Positions 8,719 to 18,778 of a stretch of 50,000 nt of DNA are shown here, in pieces (within the stretch, counting starts at the first letter, position 1; each line of letters opens with the position of its first letter). Both the position numbers and the translations under genes were made by a program. Source of the DNA: Thraustochytrium sp. TN22 (lineage: Eukaryota; Sar; Bigyra; Thraustochytrida; Thraustochytriidae); contig JABLUY010000159.1 in the NCBI GenBank assembly GCA_013306675.1, forward strand, positions 1-50,000, read 5' to 3'. The notes beneath the pieces were generated by a model. The model was not told where the DNA came from. It ran no database searches and was given only the letters and a program-made list of their open reading frames with translations.

Positions 8719-11700
8719 TCAGAGCTCGGTGGTGACGATGGGGGCAATGTTGGACCCAGGGCAAGCCAGGATGACGGGCGGCAGGCCCTGGGTGAGCACC
8801 TCGAGGTTTTCAATGTAGCGCGCGGCGTTCTTGGGGTTGACGCGGGAGTGGCTGGGCGGGCGCGGCAGCGGCAAGAAGACCACGCATGCCTTGTCAGCGC
8901 TGTGTGTCTGCACCATGGCATTGAGCTCGGCGCAATGCTCAAGCTGCGTGAGGGGTTGGTGACGCCGGTCGCGGCGTACAGCGCGTGGTGCGGAGCCGTC
9001 GGCGGAGGGCGCGCCGCCAGAGTGCTCCTCAAAGAGCGCGGCGCCCACAGCCGGAAGCACGAGGACCTCGGCCTCGACGCGGATCGCGCGCAGCAGTTTC
9101 TTGAGCATCTCGTACGCCTTTTGCGCGTTCTCGCGCGCCTCGGCAGACCCGCGCGCGTCCGTGACGCTGGAGCAGGCGGCGATGACGCGGAGTTTGGTGT
9201 GGTCCTCCCAGATGTCGCAGCGGTGCAGGCCAAACGCCAGCTGCATTTGGAGCGCCAGGGTTCCGGACGGGTCGTTCCAGTCGGACTCATCAGTGGACCA
9301 CAGATCGATGGTGGTGAAGCGATCGAGGTCGTCGAAGTCGCCAAGGTCATCGAGGCTGGCTCCGATCGAATAGGACGCGGTGGCGGGGCTGTCGGCGGCA
9401 CCATCGGTCCTCGCCGTTGCGGAGGAGGAGGACGGACCCGTGTCGCCGTGCACGAGGCTATAGCGAGAGTCGCGGGAGGACCCGGCGCGACGCATTCGAC
9501 TGCCGTCGCGCGCGGTTGGAGCGGCACCCCGGCCCGCTTCCTGGTTCTCCTCCTCCTCCTCCTCCTCCTCCTCCTCCTCCTCCCCCAGCGCTACTTGCTC
9601 GCCTTGGTGGGCGTCCACGGTCCCGCGACCGCCCGCGAAACTCTCGAGATCTGCGTCAAGCAGCCCCCCACCGTTGACTTCTTCCTCAGCATCGTCCTCC
9701 TCTTCATCGTGAAGGCTAGCGCCGCTGCTGGATGCCACGCCCGAGATGCGGAAGCGAAAGGAGAAGGCAGCCGGAGACTTGAAGAAGAAACGGCCGCTGC
9801 GCCGCTGGTTGCGGGCGTTGCGGCGGCGGCGGTAGTCGACGATGAGGTCCTTGTTGAGCTGGTCGAAGTGACGCGCGACAAGGAGGTTCTTCTCGAGGAC
9901 CAGGACGTCGGCGAGCGTCTCGCAAAAGGCAACCTTGGCGTCGGCCTCAGAGCGCGCCGCCTCCTCGGCGAAGGTGTCGAGGAGGTTGAGCACCTCGCCA
10001 AGCATGGAAGCCGCCTTGGAGGGCGCAATGGAGGTATAGGAGGTGTAGGAGGAGGAGGAGGAAGCGCGACGCAGCGGACGGCCGTGGTCGAGAATGGCGT
10101 TGCCCGCGGCGGCCAAAGACGACGACTGCGCGGCAGCGGCGTCGCCGGCGCCAGCGGCGTCGCCATCGCGCTCAAAGAACTGGAGGCAGACGGTGTTGGG
10201 CCGGAGGCCGCCGAGGCCAGCGGTCATGAGCAGGCTGCGCATGCCGTCGACCACAGAGGGCGCGAGGACGACCTCATGGAAGGCCTTGGCGCCAACCTGC
10301 TGGAAGAGGTCGACCCAGAGTTGCTTGAGACGGTCGCAGGCGAGCGCGTAGTCGGGCATCTCGGCCAGCACGCCGCCTGACTCAGAAGGGCGCTTGGGCA
10401 GGATGAGGACGTTGCCGACGACGTAGAGGCCACCCTTCTTGAGGTTGTTGCAAAAGTCGATGAGCGGGAGCTGGCCCTTGGCGTAGCGCGGCAGAAAGAG
10501 AATGGAGGGCCGCCAGAACTTGGGGTGGCTGCGGCGCAGGTCGAGGCGCAGCAGGTACTTGCGCACCTGGTGGTAGATGAGCGCCTGCGAGACGTCGCCC
10601 CAGGGCGTGACGGGCGCCGTGACGTGCACGTAATAGGCGAGGCCGGCAAGCAGGCAGAAGGCCAGCATGCCCTGCTGCGGCGAGGTGATGAAGATGATGA
10701 AGAGCGCCGCGAGCGCGCCGGCCAGCGCGGTGTGCCAGGAGAAGTAGGCAAAGCGGGGCCGGAAGTTGGGCGCGCTGGTCATGCGCAGCGCGAAGCAGGC
10801 GAGGTTGAGGAAGACGTAGACCAGCAAGAAGCAGTCCGTGACGAGCGCCGCGATGGTGTCGAGCTGCCCGTAGAGCAGGCAGACCTGCGCGATGGCCCAG
10901 CAGAGCGCCAGGGCGACCTGCGGCTCGTCGTCGCGCGCAGAACCCTGCGCAAAGGGGTGGAGCGCCGGCAGCAAGCCGTCGCGCGCCAGCGCCTGCAGGA
11001 GGCGCGCCGACCCTTGCAGGTTGCCCAGCGCCGAGGACAGCGAGCATGTGAGGATGCCGACGACGATAAAGAGGGGCGAGAGGCACTCCTCCTTGAACAC
11101 GTAGAGGTTCTGCTTCAGCGTGGCGCGCGAGAGCGTGAGCGCGAAGACCGTGACCAGCAGCGCGTAGAGTGCGACTGTGAAGCCGATGGCCTGCAGCGTG
11201 CCGGGCCCGATGGAGGCGCCTGGGTCGCGCAGGCGACCCGAGGACCCTGCGCCGGCCGTGATGCCTGTAAAGGCCGGGAAGATGATGACGAAGACGCTCA
11301 AAAAGGTGGTCTGCTGACCCTCCACCAGTGCGCCAGCGGCGGGCGCCGAAAAGTCGAACCAGAAGTTCTGCAAGAAGCGCGACAGCGAAGGCGCGGCCTC
11401 GCCTCCCGGCGCGAAAAGCAGGCTGGCGATGCCCAGCGCCACGCTCGACATCATGACGCCTGTGATGAGGTTGGTGAACCTGCCCATGGCCGACCCGATG
11501 GTGGCGGCCGATGCTGTCAGCAGCAGCAACGTGAAGCTCGCCACGAAGAAGGTGAGCAGTGCGCGGTCCTGCACCATGCCCGAACAGTCGTCCGCGTCCG
11601 GGTCGCACACAAAGGCGTTCACGAAGGTCTCCGCGAAGGCGATGAGACTGAAGGAGGTCGATACGCTCAGCGAGAGCGTGAAGATGACGCCCACCGCCAC

Positions 11701-12093
11701 GCCCAGCTCCGGCCCGATGCTCCGCGAGATCATGTAGTAGGCGCCACCGCCCTTCATGGTCCCGTTGGTCGAGATGGCCGCTAGGCTCAGCGCCGTCATG
11801 ACATTCACGAAGGTGCCCGCTGCGATCATGCACATGACGCCCAGCCAGCCCGCCTCGCCTACCGCCCAGCTCATGCGCACGAAGAGCACGGCGCCCAGGA
11901 TCGACGACACGCACGGCATGAAGACGCCCTCGAAGGTGCCCAGCCCGTTCGCGCGCTGCTCCTCGCGGCTTCGGATTCCGCGCAGCCGAGGGCCTCGCCG
12001 AGGTCGTGGCTCCGAGCCCCTGCTCGCCGCGCTGCTTGTGCCTCGCCCCAGCAAGGGCGCTTCATTTGAGCCAATCGGTGCCATCTCAGCCAT
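8719..12093 (-). CDS. SLC12-family cation-chloride cotransporter
   Basis: This 1124-residue protein is an electroneutral K+ and/or Na+ with Cl- cotransporter. After a basic N-terminus (about 1-50), the membrane domain opens with the family segment GVFMPCVSSILGAVLFVRMSW. It continues through KGGGAYYMISRSIGPELG, a stretch typical of the first helices of cation-chloride cotransporters, with about 12 hydrophobic segments to about residue 500. The C-terminal cytosolic domain starts with RKYLLRLDLRRSHPKFWRPS and LKKGGLYVVGNV. That signature recalls SLC12A9 and yeast Vhc1 more than NKCC, so a vacuolar or endomembrane location is possible. An insertion with 12 consecutive Glu (about 837-849) and a Ser/Asp-rich stretch interrupts the C-domain. 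The ATG at 12093 opens the frame. Transported ions cannot be set from sequence alone. Confidence 0.93.
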   Translation of the reverse strand: MAEMAPIGSNEAPLLGRGTSSAASRGSEPRPRRGPRLRGIRSREEQRANGLGTFEGVFMPCVSSILGAVLFVRMSWAVGEAGWLGVMCMIAAGTFVNVMTALSLAAISTNGTMKGGGAYYMISRSIGPELGVAVGVIFTLSLSVSTSFSLIAFAETFVNAFVCDPDADDCSGMVQDRALLTFFVASFTLLLLTASAATIGSAMGRFTNLITGVMMSSVALGIASLLFAPGGEAAPSLSRFLQNFWFDFSAPAAGALVEGQQTTFLSVFVIIFPAFTGITAGAGSSGRLRDPGASIGPGTLQAIGFTVALYALLVTVFALTLSRATLKQNLYVFKEECLSPLFIVVGILTCSLSSALGNLQGSARLLQALARDGLLPALHPFAQGSARDDEPQVALALCWAIAQVCLLYGQLDTIAALVTDCFLLVYVFLNLACFALRMTSAPNFRPRFAYFSWHTALAGALAALFIIFITSPQQGMLAFCLLAGLAYYVHVTAPVTPWGDVSQALIYHQVRKYLLRLDLRRSHPKFWRPSILFLPRYAKGQLPLIDFCNNLKKGGLYVVGNVLILPKRPSESGGVLAEMPDYALACDRLKQLWVDLFQQVGAKAFHEVVLAPSVVDGMRSLLMTAGLGGLRPNTVCLQFFERDGDAAGAGDAAAAQSSSLAAAGNAILDHGRPLRRASSSSSYTSYTSIAPSKAASMLGEVLNLLDTFAEEAARSEADAKVAFCETLADVLVLEKNLLVARHFDQLNKDLIVDYRRRRNARNQRRSGRFFFKSPAAFSFRFRISGVASSSGASLHDEEEDDAEEEVNGGGLLDADLESFAGGRGTVDAHQGEQVALGEEEEEEEEEEEENQEAGRGAAPTARDGSRMRRAGSSRDSRYSLVHGDTGPSSSSATARTDGAADSPATASYSIGASLDDLGDFDDLDRFTTIDLWSTDESDWNDPSGTLALQMQLAFGLHRCDIWEDHTKLRVIAACSSVTDARGSAEARENAQKAYEMLKKLLRAIRVEAEVLVLPAVGAALFEEHSGGAPSADGSAPRAVRRDRRHQPLTQLEHCAELNAMVQTHSADKACVVFLPLPRPPSHSRVNPKNAARYIENLEVLTQGLPPVILACPGSNIAPIVTTEL

Positions 12094-12665
12094 GTTTGCC
12101 GCAATCTGCTGTCCAACACTAGGTCTAGCAAGCTAGCTAGAGCTAGCTGGCTGGCTCGACCACGAATTCGACCACGACCACGGCTTCGCCGGATCAGAAG
12201 AAGATGGAGAGGCCGGGCAATCCTGACGATGGGGCTAACCTTGTGTGTGTCGAGCACGAGCACCACCACGGTCGCGCCAGCTCAGAAGATGAGCTCGACT
12301 GGAGAGGCAATGGCGAGAATCAAGCGTGCGAGGTCCGATGCGCGAGGCAAACGAGGCCAGCAAGTGAGGCCGGAGCGAGAGGCGAGCAAGGCCAGCAGCT
12401 TGCCGCGAGCGGCGATGCTGACGATGCCCGCTGCCCGACCGATTGCGCGATTCCAGCTGCACGAGGCACGCGAGACCTGCCACCAGTTCCGGCTGACGCA
12501 GACGCAGACGCAGACGCTCAGGCCGGAGCGAGAGGCGAGCAAGGCCAGCAGCTTGCCGCGAGCGGCGACGCTGACGATGAGGCTGCCCGATTGCGCGTTT
12601 CCAGCTAGCTGCACGAGGCGCGTGAGACCTGCCACTCGTCCCGGCTGACGAGACGCTGACCCTGA

Positions 12666-12698
<33 letters not shown>

Positions 12699-12988
12699 TG
12701 CCGCCGCCGCCGCCGCTGCTGCCGAGCAGCCGCCGCGGCGCTTGGCCTTGGCCGGGCTTTGGGGCTTGACTCCGCCACTGCTCTCACCCCCGACAACGAC
12801 GACGACGACGACGACGACAGCGACCCAGCGAGCACGGGCGAGCAGACAGCCAGCAATGAAGAGCCAATTCGCGCACGTGCACGGGCAGCAAAGGCCGCCG
12901 CAAGCGACCCGCGAAGGAAGCAAGCAAGCAAGCAAGCAAGAGAGGGAGCCACAGACATCAAAGCAGCGCGCATGTTGTACAAAGGAAA
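12094..12988. other. Intergenic region with an approximately 130-bp direct duplication and microsatellites
   Basis: No gene is seen. A block at about 12367-12498 recurs at about 12520-12650 with a roughly 153-bp offset and few differences. GCC/CTG-type triplet repeats (12664-12725), GAC repeats (about 12795-12825) and (AAGC)n (about 12922-12942) follow. A CTAG-rich patch lies at 12124-12150, just upstream of the SLC12 start. The region separates two minus-strand genes, so it should hold the SLC12 promoter and the 3' side of nothing on the plus strand. Confidence 0.65.
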
Positions 12989-13612
12989 TCAGACTTTGTT
13001 GAGGGCGGCGCTGTCGGACGCGGGCGCGGAGGTGGTGTCGGCCTCCTTGGTAGTGCGGTCGTCGTTGGAGGAGGCCTCGCTCGCGTCCTCCGTGACGCGC
13101 GCGACGGCTGCGAGGCAGATGAGCCAGGTAGCAAAAGCCGCGCAGATGATCTGCATGGCGAAGCCCCAACCCCAGTTGTACTCGAAGAGTTGGTCGGCGA
13201 GCACTTTGCCAATGGCGTCCTCGAGGTCATTCTGGAGCTTTTGCATCTTGGAGACTGCGATGCCAAAGGCGGCGACCGCGGCGCCCACCACAACGCACGC
13301 AAGAACCACCACGAGCGCGTACAACTTGGGCATCCAGCACTGCGCGAAGAACGCCGTCACCGCCATGACCACCGCAAAGGCCAGCGCGACCACGCTTGAG
13401 CGCATGGCGCTGTCCAGCCACTCATCAATGCCCCCCGCCGCGTACGTGAAGCCCCCGACCTGCAGCGTATAGTCGTCCTCGCGGTCCACCAGCGTGAGCA
13501 CGGAGTCCGCGCCGCCGGCCGTCACGTACACCCAGTCGCCCACGAGCGCCAGCACCGCGAACACCACCGTCAGTACCGCCACCACCACCGTGAGCTGCCC
13601 CAGGAACGTCAT
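12989..13612 (-). CDS. Small four-helix membrane protein, unknown
   Basis: A 207-residue protein with four predicted membrane helices. The first is at the extreme N-terminus (about 3-25). A 55-residue polar loop with an acidic, aromatic stretch follows, then a close pair of helices (about 70-90 and 98-122) and a last helix near 155-180 after WGWGFAMQ. The tail is polar, rich in Ser, Thr, Asp and Glu, and cytosolic if the N-terminus is inside. This layout recalls claudin/PMP22-like or tetraspanin-like proteins, but no diagnostic motif (no W-GLW-C-C, no CCG) is present, so no family is claimed. The start is the ATG at 13612 with A at -3; a longer in-frame reading upstream is Arg/Ala-rich and looks like leader sequence. 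Confidence 0.72.
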   Translation of the reverse strand: MTFLGQLTVVVAVLTVVFAVLALVGDWVYVTAGGADSVLTLVDREDDYTLQVGGFTYAAGGIDEWLDSAMRSSVVALAFAVVMAVTAFFAQCWMPKLYALVVVLACVVVGAAVAAFGIAVSKMQKLQNDLEDAIGKVLADQLFEYNWGWGFAMQIICAAFATWLICLAAVARVTEDASEASSNDDRTTKEADTTSAPASDSAALNKV

Positions 13613-16235
13613 GCTGTCGCCGCGCCGCAATCTCCGCGTCCGAGTCGACGAGTCGGCTTTGGTTTGCAGGTCTGCCACCTGCGCGTCACGTCGCGGCGAC
13701 GCGGCCCGAGTCGCCCTCACAGACTCAGCGCAGGCTCCAGCTCTAGCTAGACTCGCATCGTTCTCGCGACTCTCCCGCGCTCGCTGGCCCGCGCTCGCTG
13801 GACAGCCAGCTACCAGATTCGAGCGCACGTCCGGGCCGCTGCCGCCTCCAGTCTCCAGGCCCGCGTCGCCCGCGCTCTTGTCGCCTCGCGTCGCTTTGCT
13901 CTCTCATCACTGTGAGGTCACAGCCTGTTGAGGCGGCACGTGCAGCGGCTTGCCAAGCGTGACCAACCAAGCCCGGCTGGCTGACGAGAAGGCAGCCAGG
14001 CTGAGCGGCCTCAGCTAGCTTCGCTCCTTCGCAGGACGCTGCGGCGCTCGGGTCACGCCGGGACCTCGCGCGCTCTGCGCCCGCCGCCGCGCCGAGCCGT
14101 GCCACGCAGCGTCCCGAAGCGAAGGGATGGATAGAAGGAGTGAACTTGCGCGGCATGGGCGGCGCAGAGGCTCGTGCGCGGCGGCGCAGCGTGGCGCGCG
14201 GCGTCGCGGAAGAGCTCGCATCACCGTCACGAGCTGGTCGCGCGGCTGCTGCCTTTTTGTCTTGTCTTGGCTCGTGACTCGGACTCGCGGCCCGGCTCGG
14301 CGCTGCCCGGCCCGGCTCGTGACGCAGGTTCAAGAGTCACGTCGCGCCGCCGCCGTCTCGGACTCGTCGGGGACAAGCAAGGCCGCAAAGGCGTGCAGCG
14401 CGCGCAGAGGCGCGTAGAGGCGCACTGCGTCCACGTGTCGTGCATGCAGCCAGTAGGCGAAACATGTCTTCGAGGACGAACAATGAGATCTGCCACGAGG
14501 ACGAACAGAGCGATCTGCCACATAGAGTCGCAACTTGACTTCGATGCTGGTGTGAAGACAGTGGCGCGAAATTTTCATGAGCGCAACTTTTGCGAAAGCA
14601 ACCTGACTCAGCGAGCGCCTTCTCGCGAGTCATGGCCGCCTCCCCTGCCTGGCGCCGTGGGTTCATGCTGAAGCTGCAGCCGATACGGCCGACAACGCGA
14701 GCGAGCTTGACTCACTGGCAGAGCGAGTTGTCAGCACAGACTGACCACCCAAGCTGCAACACCGTGACGACTCGGAGTTGGCTGGCAAAATCGTTGTCGA
14801 CGGGAGGCGACAGCTCGCCTTTCTGTGGCGGCTCGAGTCCAAGCTCGCTCCCTCTCTTCTTCCGTGGGGGGGGTGACCCGCGGCGCCGGCGGCTGGCGGG
14901 CGTGAATTGCGCCGCCTCGCATTTCACGGCCGGCCTGACTGTCCCCCGCCGCATAACGCCAGCCAGGCGGTTCCACCGAGCGTCCGGGTGCTGCGGGCCG
15001 GCGGCCGCCATCCAGCAGGCTTTGGCCGACGCGCAGCGCGTCCTCCTGCCGGTCGCTTTCCGCCTTCTTCTTCAAGGTTCACGCTGTTTCGTTTGCTCGC
15101 TGGCGCTCGCTCGCTCGGTGCCAGTTCAAGGAGGCGTTGGTGTCGCCTGGACTAGCCTACTGCTGCCGTGACCGAGGCCGCACCGGGCGTCCCCGCGCGC
15201 ACCTCGCGCCCTCGAAGCAGCGTGCGCGCGGCCCGGCGCAAGCAGGCGCTCGCAAGGGCGGCAGTGCGCGCGATCTCAGAAATGATCCGCCTGCCCTGAC
15301 ATCGAGTCGCGCGGGGCCGGGCTCGATCGCCGCGCTTCGTTCGCCGCCCGCCAGCCCGGGCGCAGCCAGGCGCCCGCCTCGTTTCGCCTCGCCTCGCCTC
15401 GCCGCGCCTCGCCTCGCCGCCCGCCCGCCCGCCGGCACAACAACCTGCGCCTGCGCGAGTGAAATCGCGGCGCGAGATTCCGCGACCTCCCCGGCGCAAG
15501 CTGCAGCAGGTTTTCCGCCTCGCGGAAAAAGCATTACGAGGCCCGCCACCGCCTGCAGTGCGGCCAGCCATGACCAGCGCCGGCGACGGGCGGCGCTGGC
15601 CGGCCTCCACGACGACGACGACGTCCGTACGACGCCTCCGGTGAGGCGCGGGCGGTCGCGGCGCGCTCTCCGCGCGCCAGATTTCACGCTCGCCGGGTCC
15701 GCTCCGAGTCGCCTCGCCTCACGCGCGAGGCTGCGCGAGGCTGCGCGAGGCCACCGACCGAGCGACCGCTCAGCTGAGCTCAGCTCAGCTCGCGCGGCGC
15801 GGCAGTTGGTGTGCGGCTCCGCTCGCGCCTTGCTGACACGCCGCCGGAGCGCAGCGGGTGGTTGACCTCCTCGCAGAAGTGGACGTGCAGGAAGGCCGCA
15901 GCTTCTCACCCGCGCTCCTGCAGCATGCCTTGGGACGGGGCCGCGAAGCCCGCCCGCGTCGGCGGGGCTTGCTTGCGAGCGTGCTTTGAGCCTTTGCCTC
16001 GCAATGTCCTCCTCCCGCCCGCTCCGCTCGTCTCTTTGCGCGCGCTTTTCTGCGAGCGAGCGCTGCGTTGCGCCGTACGGTCTCGGCCTCCGATTGCGCG
16101 CTCCTGCAGGCCGGAGCCCGCGGTCCTGGTCTCTCGGGCCCGCCCGCCCGGCCTCCTCCCGCGGCAGGAGGTTCACATCCATCCAGCTTCGCGAGGCGGG
16201 CGGGCGTTGACGTCGCGGCGCATTCCATCCAAGTT

Positions 16236-16273
16236 CATTGCATTGCATCGCATCGCATCATTTGCATTGCATT
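16236..16273 (+). repeat. CATTG/CATCG pentamer run
   Basis: Five 5-mers (CATTG twice, CATCG twice, CATCA) and two further GCATT copies run nearly in register within otherwise GC-rich DNA. Confidence 0.8.
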
Positions 16274-16755
16274 ACGCCGCGCTCCCGGCACGTGCTTGCT
16301 CGCCCGCCCGCCCGCCCGCTCCCTCGCCGCCTCAGCAGACTTCAATCGCGCTCGGGCCTCCGGCGGCGGCGGCGGCGCGCGGCGGCGGCGCGCGGCAGCG
16401 GGCGGCGGCGGCCGGCGCGCGGGCGCGCGGGCGAGCGGCGGGCAGCGGCTCGGCGCAGGCGGGCGCGGCGCGCGCGTCCGGGCCTGGGATCGGCCGGGAG
16501 CGGCGGCGGCGCCTGTTCATCGCATTTTCACGCTCGTACGGCCAGCTGAGCTGCGTCTTCCTCGCGCGCGCGGCGGCGGCGCGGGCGGCGCCGCGGCGCG
16601 CGGCGCGCGGCAGACCTCGAACGCGGCGGCGGCGGCGGCGGCGGCGCGGCGGCGCCCCGGCGCGAGGCGCAGCGGCGGCAGTGGCTGGCTGCCTGGGTGG
16701 CTGGCCGGTCGGCGCCGGTTGCGGCGGCGGGGCCTAGTTCCGGCGGGGGCCTGGC

Positions 16756-16790
16756 GGCACGGCACGGCAAGGCAAGGCACGGCACGGCGG
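16756..16790 (+). repeat. GGCAC/GGCAA pentamer array upstream of the cyclin gene
   Basis: Seven 5-mers in register (GGCAC four times, GGCAA twice, GGCGG once), about 525 bp before the cyclin start codon. Confidence 0.85.
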
Positions 16791-17315
16791 CGCGAGGAGG
16801 CGGGCACAAGAGCGCCGCGGGAGGCCAGCGCGGCGCGGCAGCAGAGCAGCGGCCTCGGCTCGCGCCGGCCGGCCAGCAACAGCCGGCTCAGCTGCTGCGG
16901 CAGGCCTGGCTCGACCCGGCTGGGTTACCTCACCTCTCAGACAGACAGACTGACTGACTGCTGTGAGTGAGCGAGCTCGGAAAAAGGGCGGCCAGAGGCG
17001 CGGCTTTGCGAGTCCAGGCAGGCTGCTGCGTATACCTACCCGGCGATTTGCGCTCCATTGTGGCATCGTGCCAGGCATCCTGGAGCCACGCGCAAAGCGT
17101 AGCGACGAGGAGAAGCTAGGAGGTTTGGACCAGCTTCAACCAGCTTCAAGGATAGGCGAGGCGGGCCAGGGCAGAGGGCTGGAACTTTACGTACCACCAA
17201 GTGCGAGCGGAGGCTGGCTGCTGCAGCCCGCGAGCATCAATCAAAGCAGCCTGCGAGCCTCACAGCCTGCGAATCTGTCGGCGAGCTCGCTGCAAATCGC
17301 CAAAAGGGGAAAAGC

Positions 17316-18266
17316 ATGCTCCGCGCGGCGCTCGCCGTGGCGGCCAGGAGCCAGGACCGGTCTCGCCAACCCGGTGTCGCGACTGAAGCCGCTGGTGCAG
17401 CTGCCACTTCGCAGGGTGCGGAGCACAGTCGCAAGCGGCGGCGGCGCGACGCGAGCTGCGGCGAGAATGACGAGGGCGCCGCAGCCTCGGCCAACCGCCG
17501 CGCCAGGACCGCGTCCTCGGTGAGCGACGAGAAGCGCGAGGCCTCGGAAGCCACCAGCCCGGCACCCGCGAGCCACACGGCGGGCCACGCCGTGCCGGCG
17601 CCCACGTATCCGTCGCCCTGCAGCGCCAGGTCGCTGTACGGGCGCAGCCCTCCGGCACTCAAGGAGCGGCGCGGATCCGATGCCACGGACGCAGCGGACT
17701 CCCAGGTAGGTGCGCAGTCCTCTCTCATCGCCGCCATCGGCGATGCGCTCGAGGACGTGGCCAGCCTCAACGACTGCTTCTGCGCTGGCGCCGGCAAGCT
17801 TGACGACGACGTGCTGCTCGCCTTTCGCGGCGCGCAGCGGCCCAGCTTCCTCTTTCGGGACTACCTGGCGCGCCTCGTGCACTACCTGTCGGCGTGGAAG
17901 CAGGAGCAGAGCGGCGCGACCGCCGAGGCGGCGGACGCGGCGGACGCGGCCGACGACATTGGCCTGCGCTCGCTGCTCATGGCCCTCATTTACACGGACC
18001 GCCTGCACCAGGCGCACGCGCGCGCGCGCATCTCGACCTTCAACATGCATCGGCTCATTCTCGCTGGCATGCTGGTGGCCACCAAGTTCACCGAGGACTG
18101 CAAGGTGAGCAACCGTTTCTGGGCCCAGGTCGGCGGCATCGCCCTGCCTGAGCTCAACCGCCTCGAGCTGCAGCTCTGCGCGCTCCTCAAGTTCGATTTA
18201 TTTATTCACCCTGATGATTACGCGTCCTGCTCCGCGCTCGTCCATGAGCTCGCCAGGCGCAAGTGA
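17316..18266 (+). CDS. PHO80/P-U-type cyclin
   Basis: A 316-residue protein with a disordered Ala/Ser/Arg-rich N-terminus (about 1-130) and a C-terminal cyclin box (about 132-316). The core LARLVHYLSAW, then LMALIYTDRL, then LILAGMLVATKFTED and NRFWAQVGGI, ending LPELNRLELQLCALLKFDLFI, matches the Pho80/cyclin-P/U family. These cyclins bind CDKs such as Pho85 and act in nutrient signalling or cell cycle control. The conserved Lys (in ATKFTED) and Glu (in ELNRLE) that contact the CDK are present. A roughly 20-residue Ala/Asp-rich insertion separates the first two helices of the box. The ATG at 17316 has A at -3. Same strand as the syntaxin gene, 512 bp upstream of its start. The CDK partner is not in the window. 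Confidence 0.88.
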   Translation: MLRAALAVAARSQDRSRQPGVATEAAGAAATSQGAEHSRKRRRRDASCGENDEGAAASANRRARTASSVSDEKREASEATSPAPASHTAGHAVPAPTYPSPCSARSLYGRSPPALKERRGSDATDAADSQVGAQSSLIAAIGDALEDVASLNDCFCAGAGKLDDDVLLAFRGAQRPSFLFRDYLARLVHYLSAWKQEQSGATAEAADAADAADDIGLRSLLMALIYTDRLHQAHARARISTFNMHRLILAGMLVATKFTEDCKVSNRFWAQVGGIALPELNRLELQLCALLKFDLFIHPDDYASCSALVHELARRK

Positions 18267-18778
18267 GTTGAGTTTGTGTGTGACTGGCCGCGCGTGCTCC
18301 TTTGCCGCACGTCGCGCCTTCACCCGTGATATATTATTTTGTCAAGCACAGCATGAAACTTCAGGTCGGTCTGGACGATTCGCTCAACGCAAATGACCTG
18401 CCCGACGACCCGCGGTGCTTGATGATTCACCCGATGCTTTGCTCGAGCCTACTCTCCGTCTTTGACAGTGGTCTCTAGCGAAGAGCTTCTCTCGTCGTCC
18501 GTCCAAGTCGTCGTTCGTTTGCACGCACCGCCTGCCGAGCGTGAATGCCCGAGTCCCCCGAGTCCGAGTCCTCCTCTCGCTCCGTCTCTGTGCGCGTGTG
18601 TGTCTGCCAATTGTGTCCAAGTCAGAGAGAGACTCACACAGAGAGAGAGAGACAAGTAACAATAAAAGCAAAAGAAGCCACGTGTCGTCTCGGTCTCCCA
18701 GACAGAGAGACAGACGGCGAAGACGCGAGCGCGCAGCGCAGCGCAGCGCAGCGCAGGGCGGTCGCGGCAGTCGCGGCG
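18267..18778. other. Spacer between the cyclin and syntaxin genes
   Basis: Tandem same-strand spacer. It contains an AT-rich patch (about 18328-18343) shortly after the cyclin stop, a GAGA-rich stretch (about 18623-18655), AATAAA at 18661-18666 and a GCGCA pentamer array. The cyclin 3' end and the syntaxin promoter must both lie here. The AATAAA, 395 bp past the cyclin stop, may be its poly(A) signal. Confidence 0.45.
18731..18755 (+). repeat. GCGCA pentamer array just before the syntaxin start
   Basis: Five perfect GCGCA units end 23 bp before the start codon at 18779, so they lie in the likely 5' leader. Confidence 0.9.

Larger units (their letters stand above)
13613..17315. other. 3.7-kb gene-poor, extremely GC-rich region
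   Basis: No gene recognised. Long frames on both strands translate to Arg/Ala/Pro-rich sequence without ATG context, domain or consistent boundary, as expected when stop codons are rare in high-GC DNA. Repeats include three copies of a GCGAGGCTGC-like 10-mer near 15728-15750, a CATTG/CATCG pentamer run (16236-16273) and a GGCAC/GGCAA pentamer run (16756-16790). The right end must contain the cyclin promoter. Confidence 0.5.

Noticed and set aside
8650-10380. A 576-codon plus-strand frame opposite the SLC12 gene
   Set aside because: It lies wholly antisense to clear SLC12 coding sequence and gives no recognisable domain.
15157-16248. A 363-codon minus-strand frame, and similar long frames on the other strand
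   Set aside because: Arg/Ala/Pro-rich composition, overlapping frames in several registers and no good start context point to stop-poor GC-rich DNA.
18545-18778. A 78-residue extension of syntaxin 5 from an upstream ATG
   Set aside because: It would run through GAGA and GCGCA repeats and bury the Sly1-binding peptide, which must be near the N-terminus.
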